Assembly (NCBI RefSeq): GCF_030944625.1 | Contig: NZ_JAUSXY010000001.1 | Coordinates: forward strand, 1,054,001-1,118,000 | Length of the DNA stretch: 64,000 bases | Direction: 5' to 3' | DNA from: Arthrobacter sp. SLBN-112 | GTDB lineage: Bacteria > Actinomycetota > Actinomycetes > Actinomycetales > Micrococcaceae | In this document: positions 45,210-52,399 of the stretch, piece by piece | Layout of the letters: each line of letters opens with the position of its first letter | How positions within the stretch are numbered: the stretch's first letter is position 1 | Program-made: the position numbers and the translations under genes | The notes under the pieces: model-generated | What the model saw: the letters and a program-made list of their open reading frames with translations, nothing else | The model's database searches: none | Told to the model about the DNA's origin: nothing

Positions 45210-46829
45210 ATGTCTTTGTCTGATCTTTCAAGAAACCCAGGCGGTAAGGGCGACGTAGCCACGCTCAGGGAAGTGCTCGCCAGGATTGGCGAGCCGATCG
45301 TGCGGGTTCTCGCTGCTCCGCGGGGACTTGATCACCAGATCCGGGGCACGTTTTTGCACGACCCGGCAGACCCCCTCCCTGAAGGGGTTGACGCGTTGCT
45401 GCTGGTACCCGGACTGACACCTGATTCCGCAGCTGCTACAGACCTTCTGAGCGCATCGCGCCTGCGGGGGTACTGCGGCATCGTTATCAAGCAACGAGGG
45501 GTAGATGCGGCAGACCTCGCCGCGGCGGCAATCGCTGCGGGGGTAACAGTCCTGACCGCCGACGATGATGTGCCCTGGCGCCATCTGGACTCACTCCTGC
45601 TCTCGCTGCTGGGCTCCCAGGGTGCCGGGGCAGGGGACACGCCCGCAGGCGACGACCTGTTCGCATTGGCCAACGCGCTGGCGGCCGTTGCCGGCGGCGC
45701 AGTCTCGATTGAGGACCTTGACCGCAAGGTCCTGGCATACTCATCGTTGCCCGGACAACCCATCGATGAGCTGCGACGGGAAGGGATATTGAACAGACGC
45801 GTCCCTGAGATCACACACAACCTGGGCCGGTACCGTGTGCTGTTGGAAGCGGCGGGTGTCATCCACTTCCCGGAGGAGCTCGGGACACGGCCGCGTTCGG
45901 CCATCACGATGCGTGCGGGCCGGCAACCCCTTGGAAGCATCTGGGCGATTGAGCCGCCGGAGGGCCTGTCGGCCGACGGAGAGCGTGCGCTGATCGATGG
46001 TGCTTCGCTAGCTGTCATGCACATCCTTCGCCGCCGCAATGCCGACGAACTGGAGTGGCATATGCGAGAAAGCGCAATACTTGGCGCCCTCAATGGATCA
46101 TGGCCGGCTCATGACATTGCGTTCCGGCTCTCACTGCCACCAAATGCCGAACTCATACTCTGCGGGCTCGCTCTACTCCCGGACCCAACAGGTACCGGAC
46201 CACTCATGGCCCATCTTGGTAGCGCCGTATCGCGCTACGTATTCGCGCTTCGCCCCGATGCAGGAGTTGCTACGACATCACGTGCTGTCTACGTACTGCT
46301 TCCATCCGGAGGGCTGGATGCGGCGCTTCGACTTGCCCGGGGCGCAGTGAGTGCAATGTCGCCAACGTTCAACGATCGGGTCCGGGTAGCGGTCGGTCAG
46401 GCAACAACCGACCCAGCAAAGCTCCCTGCCGTCCGGCAGGAAGTCGATGACGTCCTGCGGGTAACGTTAGCCGACGCCTCACTGCCAAATGTTGCGAGGC
46501 TGTCCGACGTCCACACAAGAGTGCTGCTTAACCATGTCGGTGACGAATTGGCCCGCGAGCCGCGCTTGCAGCACCCTGGAATCGCTGCGATGCTGGCATA
46601 CGACCGGCGCCGGAACACGGACTTTGCCGCATCAATCAGCGCCTGGCTCGAGGCCGCAGGGGACGTATCGACCGCTGCGTCCGTACTTCACGTCCATCCA
46701 AACACCTTGCGGTATCGGCTGCGGCGGGTCTCCGAACTGTTCGGCCTAAACTTCAAGCACCCCGATGACCGGCTGGGCATCTGGATACAATTGCGCCACC
46801 TCGAGCGTGGCTCGGCTACTGAGCCGTAA
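45210..46829 (+). CDS. PucR-family transcriptional regulator
   Basis: 539 aa. N-terminal PucR-type domain, central GGDEF-like region without catalytic motif and a C-terminal PucR helix-turn-helix (DVSTAASVLHVHPNTLRYRL, then RRVSELFGLN). Such regulators usually activate a neighbouring catabolic operon in response to its substrate. The divergent position relative to the amino-acid importer fits. The intergenic region holds CGGTTC-GAG-CGGTTC direct repeats near 45140-45155 as a possible binding site. Confidence 0.9.
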   Translation: MSLSDLSRNPGGKGDVATLREVLARIGEPIVRVLAAPRGLDHQIRGTFLHDPADPLPEGVDALLLVPGLTPDSAAATDLLSASRLRGYCGIVIKQRGVDAADLAAAAIAAGVTVLTADDDVPWRHLDSLLLSLLGSQGAGAGDTPAGDDLFALANALAAVAGGAVSIEDLDRKVLAYSSLPGQPIDELRREGILNRRVPEITHNLGRYRVLLEAAGVIHFPEELGTRPRSAITMRAGRQPLGSIWAIEPPEGLSADGERALIDGASLAVMHILRRRNADELEWHMRESAILGALNGSWPAHDIAFRLSLPPNAELILCGLALLPDPTGTGPLMAHLGSAVSRYVFALRPDAGVATTSRAVYVLLPSGGLDAALRLARGAVSAMSPTFNDRVRVAVGQATTDPAKLPAVRQEVDDVLRVTLADASLPNVARLSDVHTRVLLNHVGDELAREPRLQHPGIAAMLAYDRRRNTDFAASISAWLEAAGDVSTAASVLHVHPNTLRYRLRRVSELFGLNFKHPDDRLGIWIQLRHLERGSATEP

Positions 46830-47520
46830 CAGGGTGCTGCCGTCGCGGCACTGACATGAGCTCACCGCTCGCCCTGCGAAAGCGGCTCGGACGGTACGGA
46901 GTGGCTTACGAATCACTTGTGTCCAGCTGCAAATACACTCGACTCGCTTTGCAAGGGCTGGGCGGTCGATCGGGCCTCCCGCAAGCCGGCTCCTCATTAC
47001 GGGTGGTCTCGGGATCATCGCCGGGCATTGACGGAATCCACACAGGCATCCCGAGCATGGCAGGTACCTACCGAACGACGACTTGCAGCGCAAGCGGCCC
47101 AAGCCGATCTTGCTTCTTTCAGCGCCGCTTGATGCGCCAGTGGGGGCCTTTCGTGCTTCTGCGCTGGGCGGCCAGTTGCGCCTTGCTCTGGTGCGCCTAC
47201 CGTGACTGGTTTGGGCATCGTGGCAGCGAAGGGCTTCACACCTCTTGCGGCCGAAGACCCGTAGATCGACGATCTCCGCCACTCCCTCACGCTGACAGAA
47301 TCTTCATTATCGGCTTTCCGTCCTGGGACTTGTGCAACTGCGATCACCATGGACCTCCGTGCTCTAAACCAGGCCTAAATTCAACTTCCCACGGGCTGTT
47401 CTTGTCCGCGGCGAACTTGGCCCACTACGTAAGTGGGGCACCATCTGCCGCACTTTAGAGACGGGCGTGGAGTCGGTGCTTCCTCTTGACCTGCGACTGG
47501 CGTCAAACTAACTTGACGCC
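46830..47520. other. 690-bp stretch without a supported gene
   Basis: Base composition is lower in GC than the surroundings. Open frames on both strands are Ser/Arg/Cys-rich, lack convincing ribosome sites and show no known motif. The segment before the HTH gene at 47521 may be decayed DNA; a short block (RAWQVPTERRLAAQAAQADL near 47052-47120) has more protein-like character but ends abruptly. Confidence 0.5.
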
Positions 47521-47925
47521 ATGGATCAGGCGTCAGTGGAGCAGGCACTCAACAGCGGTGACGTCCACGAGCTGCTCAAAGTGTGGGAAGACTTTAACCG
47601 GGGCGAGGCATCGCCTGGCATTTCCCCCGCCGGCGATGATCCGGCGCTGGAAGCTGCAGCACATTTTCTGTCAGAGGTATCGGAAGTCGCCGCGCTGGAG
47701 GCGCTGCGGGCAAATGCCAAAGCAGTTGAGCTGCTCACGGCGAGGCGCTGGTATGTCATGAAGTCTGCCCGTGAGGGCGGCGCCACGTGGACACAGATCG
47801 GTGAGGCATTGGGGATCACAAAGCAAGCAGCCCACGATTTTTACCGCCGCAAGATCGAAGAACAGGAAAAGCACTTGCCGAATCTCCACGACATGGCAGC
47901 CGCTCGCGCCGTCCTCGAAGACTGA
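47521..47925 (+). CDS. Small helix-turn-helix protein
   Basis: 134 aa. The C-terminal half contains a helix-turn-helix of the type seen in small actinobacterial DNA-binding proteins (GATWTQIGEALGITKQAAHDFY followed by RRKIEEQEKHLP; the first block read in two parts GATWTQIGEALG and ITKQAAHDFY). The N-terminal half is helical and acidic. It lies 96 bp before metH on the same strand. A second protein with a related W-x-x-I-G-x-A-L-G helix is encoded just after metH (51703-52137). Function unknown; possibly regulatory. Confidence 0.7.
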   Translation: MDQASVEQALNSGDVHELLKVWEDFNRGEASPGISPAGDDPALEAAAHFLSEVSEVAALEALRANAKAVELLTARRWYVMKSAREGGATWTQIGEALGITKQAAHDFYRRKIEEQEKHLPNLHDMAAARAVLED

Positions 47926-48021
47926 TTTGAGGGACGCCACCACCCGCCGTCCCAGTACACGGGGAACGTAGCATCCGGACACACAGCGCAACGCAGGCGC
48001 CCCCGCCCGTAACCTGGTTAA

Positions 48022-51000
48022 ATGCCTCGTTTCGCACTGGACATCGAGTCCGTCCCCCGCCCCGCCCGTTCGCAGGAGCTCCTGGACGCCGTGAACCACC
48101 GGGTGGTCATCGCCGACGGCGCCATGGGCACCATGCTGCAAGGCCGGGACCTGCAGCTCGAAACGGACTTCCAGAACCTCGAAGGCTGCAACGAGATCCT
48201 CAACGACACCCGCCCGGACGTCATCGCGGACATCCACGACGCCTACTTCGCCACCGGCATCGACGCCGTGGAAACCAACACCTTCGGCGCCAACTGGTCC
48301 AACCTCTCCGACTACGGCATCGACGACCGCATCGAGGAACTCGCACTGAAGGGCGCCAAAATCGCCCGAGAACGTGCCGAAGCGGCAGAAGAAACAGACG
48401 GCCGGATGCGTTGGGTCCTCGGCTCCATGGGCCCCGGCACCAAGCTCCCCAGCCTGGGCCACACCAGCTACGACTACCTCAAGCAGACCTTCGCCCTCCA
48501 GGCCGAGGGCCTCATCGACGGCGGCGCGGACGCGTTCCTCATCGAAACCAGCCAGGACCTCCTGCAGACCAAGGCCGCCGTCAACGGCTGCAAGCAGGCC
48601 ATCGTCTCCAAGGGCATCCGGCTCCCCATCTTCGTCGAAGTAACGGTCGAAACCACCGGAACCATGCTCATGGGCTCCGAAATCGGCGCCGCGCTCACCG
48701 CCCTCGAACCGCTCGGCGTCGACGCCATCGGCCTGAACTGCGCCACCGGCCCGGACGAGATGAGCGAGCACCTCCGCCACCTCTCCAAACAGTCCTCCGT
48801 CGCCATCGCCTGCATGCCCAACGCCGGGCTGCCCATCCTCGGCGCCAACGGGGCGCACTACCCGCTTTCCCCCACCGAACTCGCCACCGCGCACGAACAA
48901 TTCGTCCGCGAATTCGGCCTGGGCCTGGTGGGCGGCTGCTGCGGTACGACGCCGGAACACATGGCCGCCGTCGTCGAACGTCTTGCCCCCTTCCGCACCC
49001 AAGCCGTGGCCGCCACGGACACGAACGCCAGCAACGGCAAAACAGCCCCCGCCCGCGTCCCCACCGAACGCGAAGCCGGCGTCGCCTCCCTCTACCAGCA
49101 CGTGAACTTCGACCAGGAGTCCGCCTACCTGGCCATCGGCGAACGCACCAACGCCAACGGCTCCAAGGCCTTCCGCCAGGCGATGCTCGAAGAGCGCTGG
49201 GACGACTGCGTGGACATCGCCCGCGAGCAGATCCGCGTAGGTGCCCACCTGCTGGACGTCTGCATCGACTACGTGGGTCGCGACGGCGTGGCCGACATCA
49301 AGGAGGTTGTGAGCCGTTTCGCGTCCGCCTCCACCCTCCCGCTGGTCATCGACTCCACCGAACCGCCTGTGTTGCAGGCCGGACTCGAACTCATCGGTGG
49401 CCGCCCGGTGGTCAACTCCGTCAACTACGAGGACGGCGACGGCCCCAACAGCCGCTTCGCCCGCATCATGCCGCTGGTCAAGGAACACGGCACCGCCGTG
49501 ATCGCCCTGACCATCGACGAACAGGGCCAGGCCCGCACCACCGACGGCAAGGTAGCCATCGCGTCGCGCCTGGTCGACTCCCTGGTGGGCGAGTGGGGCA
49601 TGCGCGTCGAGGACATCATCGTGGACTGCCTCACCTTCCCGGTCGCCACCGGCCAGGAGGAAACCCGCCGCGACGGCATCGAAACCATCGAGGCCATCCG
49701 CCAGATCACCGCCAAGTACCCGGGCATCAACACCACGCTCGGCGTCTCCAACGTCTCCTTCGGCCTCAACCCGGCAGCCCGCATCGTCCTGAACTCCGTG
49801 TTCCTGCACGAAGCCGTCCAGGCAGGCCTGACCAGCGGCATCATCGACGCCGCCAAGATCGTCCCGCTCGCCTCCCTCCCTGAAGAACAGCGCAAGGTGG
49901 CCCTGGACCTCGTCTACGACCGCCGCGAATACGACGCCGACGGCAACACCACCTACGACCCCCTCGCCAGCATGCTGGACCTCTTCGCCGGCGTCGACAC
50001 CGCAGCACTGAAGGACCAGCGCGCCGCCGAACTCGCCGCCCTGCCCACCGGCGCCCGCCTGGAACGCCGCATCATCGACGGCGAAGGCAAGGGCCTCGAG
50101 GAGGACCTGGACCTGGCCCGCAGCGAAGGCATGACCCCGCTGGGCATCATCAACGACCACCTGCTCGAGGGCATGAAAGTGGTGGGCGAACGCTTCGGCG
50201 CCGGCGAAATGCAGCTGCCGTTCGTGCTGCAGTCCGCCGAGGTCATGAAGAACGCCGTGGCCCTCCTCGAGCCGCACATGGAAAAGGCGGATTCTTCCGG
50301 CAAGGGCACCATGGTGATCGCCACCGTCCGCGGCGACGTGCATGACATCGGCAAGAACCTGGTGGACATCATCCTCACCAACAACGGCTACAAGGTAGTC
50401 AATATCGGCATCAAGCAGGGCATCGCCGAGATCATCGCCGCCGCGGAGGAACACGACGCCGACGTAATCGGCATGTCCGGGCTGCTGGTGAAATCCACTG
50501 TGGTGATGAAGGAAAACCTCGCCGAGCTGCAGACGCGCGGCCTGGCCAAGAGGTGGCCTGTCATCCTGGGCGGCGCCGCCCTGACCCGCGCCTACGTGGA
50601 GCAGGACCTGGCGGAGCAGTTCGAGGGCACCGTCAGGTACGCCAAGGACGCCTTCGAGGGCCTTGCGCTCATGGAACCGCTGGTGCGCGTGGCCCGCGGT
50701 GAGGACCCGGACTCCGTGGGCCTGCCGCCGCTGAAGAAGCGCATCCACAAGGGCGGCCCGAAATTCACCATCACCGAGCCTGAGGCGATGCCCGGCCGGT
50801 CCGACGTCGCCACCGACAACCCTGTCCCCGCCCCGCCGTTCTGGGGCACCCGGATCGTCCGCGGCGTCTCGCTCCACGACTACGCCGCCTTCCTGGACGA
50901 GCGCGCCACGTTCATGGGGCAGTGGGGCCTCAAACCCGGCCGCGGCGAGGACGGCGCCTCCTACGAGGAACTGGTGGAGACCGAAGGCCGGCCGCGGCTG

Positions 51001-51684
51001 CGCTACTGGCTGGACCGCATCCTGGGCGAGGGCATGCTGGACGCCTCGGTGGCCTACGGCTACTTCCCCGTGGTCTCCGAAGGGGAACAGGTGGTGGTGC
51101 TGCACCACGGCGAGGATCCCGACGGCGTCCTGGGCCAGGCGGGCCTGCTCGCCCCCGACGGTGGTTCAGGCGGTCCGATCGGCACGGACAGGCTGCGCTT
51201 CAACTTCCCGCGCCAGCGCCGCGACCGGCACCTGTGCCTGGCCGACTTCGTGAAGTCGCGGGAATCCGGGCAGATTGACGTGCTGCCAGTGCAGCTGGTC
51301 ACCGCCGGCTCCAAGATCGAAGAGTTCACCTCCAAGATGTTCGCGGCCAACCAGTACCGCGACTACTACGAACTCAACGGCCTGGTCATGCAGCTCACCG
51401 AGGCGCTCGCCGAATTCTGGCACGCCCGGATCCGCAAGGAGCTCGGCTTCGCGGCCGAGGAGCCCAAGGACACGGCAGGGTACTTCAAGCTTGACTACCG
51501 CGGCGCCCGGTTCTCGCTCGGCTACCCCGCCTGCCCGGACATGGAGGACCGCCGCAAGGTCACCGAGCTGCTGAAGCCCGAGCGCATGGGCGTGGTCCTG
51601 AGCGATGAGCTGATGCTGCACCCCGAACAGTCCACCGACGCGTTCGTGTTCCACCACCCGGAGGCCAAGTACTTCAAGGTGTGA
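48022..51684 (+). CDS. metH: Cobalamin-dependent methionine synthase MetH
   Basis: 1220 aa. Homocysteine domain with zinc-site GGCCGT at 304-309 and the partner Cys in GLNCATGP, a pterin-binding domain (IGERTNANGSKAFR), a B12-binding domain with D772-V-H774-D-I-G, and the C-terminal AdoMet activation domain ending in DAFVFHHPEAKYFKV. It transfers the methyl group of 5-methyl-THF to homocysteine via methylcobalamin. No cobalamin riboswitch is visible in the 96 bp upstream. The last 69 coding bases plus the stop are duplicated 709 bp downstream. A putative B12 transporter is encoded nearby. Confidence 0.97.
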   Translation: MPRFALDIESVPRPARSQELLDAVNHRVVIADGAMGTMLQGRDLQLETDFQNLEGCNEILNDTRPDVIADIHDAYFATGIDAVETNTFGANWSNLSDYGIDDRIEELALKGAKIARERAEAAEETDGRMRWVLGSMGPGTKLPSLGHTSYDYLKQTFALQAEGLIDGGADAFLIETSQDLLQTKAAVNGCKQAIVSKGIRLPIFVEVTVETTGTMLMGSEIGAALTALEPLGVDAIGLNCATGPDEMSEHLRHLSKQSSVAIACMPNAGLPILGANGAHYPLSPTELATAHEQFVREFGLGLVGGCCGTTPEHMAAVVERLAPFRTQAVAATDTNASNGKTAPARVPTEREAGVASLYQHVNFDQESAYLAIGERTNANGSKAFRQAMLEERWDDCVDIAREQIRVGAHLLDVCIDYVGRDGVADIKEVVSRFASASTLPLVIDSTEPPVLQAGLELIGGRPVVNSVNYEDGDGPNSRFARIMPLVKEHGTAVIALTIDEQGQARTTDGKVAIASRLVDSLVGEWGMRVEDIIVDCLTFPVATGQEETRRDGIETIEAIRQITAKYPGINTTLGVSNVSFGLNPAARIVLNSVFLHEAVQAGLTSGIIDAAKIVPLASLPEEQRKVALDLVYDRREYDADGNTTYDPLASMLDLFAGVDTAALKDQRAAELAALPTGARLERRIIDGEGKGLEEDLDLARSEGMTPLGIINDHLLEGMKVVGERFGAGEMQLPFVLQSAEVMKNAVALLEPHMEKADSSGKGTMVIATVRGDVHDIGKNLVDIILTNNGYKVVNIGIKQGIAEIIAAAEEHDADVIGMSGLLVKSTVVMKENLAELQTRGLAKRWPVILGGAALTRAYVEQDLAEQFEGTVRYAKDAFEGLALMEPLVRVARGEDPDSVGLPPLKKRIHKGGPKFTITEPEAMPGRSDVATDNPVPAPPFWGTRIVRGVSLHDYAAFLDERATFMGQWGLKPGRGEDGASYEELVETEGRPRLRYWLDRILGEGMLDASVAYGYFPVVSEGEQVVVLHHGEDPDGVLGQAGLLAPDGGSGGPIGTDRLRFNFPRQRRDRHLCLADFVKSRESGQIDVLPVQLVTAGSKIEEFTSKMFAANQYRDYYELNGLVMQLTEALAEFWHARIRKELGFAAEEPKDTAGYFKLDYRGARFSLGYPACPDMEDRRKVTELLKPERMGVVLSDELMLHPEQSTDAFVFHHPEAKYFKV

Positions 51685-51690
51685 GCTGGT
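51616..51690 (+). repeat. Direct repeat, copy 1: 3' end of metH
   Basis: 75 bp from CTGCACCCCGA through the metH stop to GAGCTGGT. It matches 52325-52399 at 73 of 75 positions. Confidence 0.95.
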
Positions 51691-51702
51691 CTCGCGGTCC
51701 TC

Positions 51703-52137
51703 TCAATGCTGCCCGAACCGCGCCCGGGCAGTTCGAGCGGATGTGCCGAGGGCGGCACCGATAACCTCCCACGAGTCTCCTTTCGCGCGGGCGGCGCTGA
51801 CGGCTGCGTCCAGCTCGGCTGCGGCTTTCGCGGCAGCCGTACGGGCAGCGGAGATCCGGCGGAAGTCCGCGGCCTCCCTGTCCACAGGAGGAGCCGGGCT
51901 CAGGCGAAGGAGCGTGCCATCCACCCGCAGCGGCGCGGTTAGGTGCTCGAGGTGCAGGACGTAACCTTCTTCGGGCGCGCGCTGAATGTAGAGGGTGAGG
52001 ACGGCCTTTCCCTCACCGTCATCAAAGTCCACTTTTCCGTAGCTCTCGCTGGGGCCAACAGGCCACGGGCGCGGCTTCAACCGCCAACCAGCTTCGTAAT
52101 GCGTCGGCTCGTAGGTTGGTGCTTCGTGAGGGGTCAT
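51703..52137 (-). CDS. Small protein with C-terminal helix-turn-helix
   Basis: 144 aa. The N-terminal 70 residues form a predicted beta-rich module (GKVDFDDGEGKAVLTLYIQR, GYVLHLEHLTAPLRVDG). A long Ala-rich helix leads to a C-terminal HTH (SWEVIGAALGTSARTARARFG as SWEVIGAALG and TSARTARARFG). GAAGGAG precedes the ATG by about ten bases. It is the only gene in the 634 bp between the two copies of the metH 3' repeat, so it may have arrived with that insertion. Function unknown. Confidence 0.7.
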   Translation of the reverse strand: MTPHEAPTYEPTHYEAGWRLKPRPWPVGPSESYGKVDFDDGEGKAVLTLYIQRAPEEGYVLHLEHLTAPLRVDGTLLRLSPAPPVDREAADFRRISAARTAAAKAAAELDAAVSAARAKGDSWEVIGAALGTSARTARARFGQH

Positions 52138-52167
52138 GCTGGCCGTTCTCCTTCAACTGTCTTGCCA

Positions 52168-52193
52168 CTGCGCCCCGACGCGTAGGGGCGCAG
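52168..52193. other. Hairpin inside the segment between the metH repeats
   Basis: Perfect 9-bp stem CTGCGCCCC / GGGGCGCAG with an 8-nt loop, upstream of the HTH gene. It is not followed by a T-run, so it may not be a terminator. Confidence 0.4.
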
Positions 52194-52324
52194 CAAGGTC
52201 TAAGTCCACGGTACGGCCGCGGTCTAACGGGCACCCGGGTGGCAGGTACCCGAATTCAGCGAAGGCTTTTACCTGCGGTGGGCGTAGGTCGGGGAGGGCG
52301 CGGGCCTACGGGTGGACACTATTC

Positions 52325-52399
52325 CTGCACCCCGAGCAGTCCACCGACGCGTTCGTGTTGCACCACCCGGAGGCCAAGTACTTCAAGGTGTGAGCTGGT
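52325..52399 (+). repeat. Direct repeat, copy 2: relic of the metH 3' end
   Basis: Same 75 bp with two differences from copy 1, one of which changes FVFHH to FVLHH. It overlaps the end of the ECF transporter gene (stop at 52383) on the other strand. Confidence 0.95.

Noticed and set aside
46856..47458. 200-codon frame after the PucR gene
   Set aside because: Ser/Cys/Arg-rich, no ribosome site, no homology I recognise, opposing frames of similar quality.
47671..51108. 1145-codon open frame on the minus strand across metH
   Set aside because: It is the complement of metH in a high-GC sequence, with low-complexity Gly/Val/Ala/His composition and no ribosome site; metH is unequivocal.
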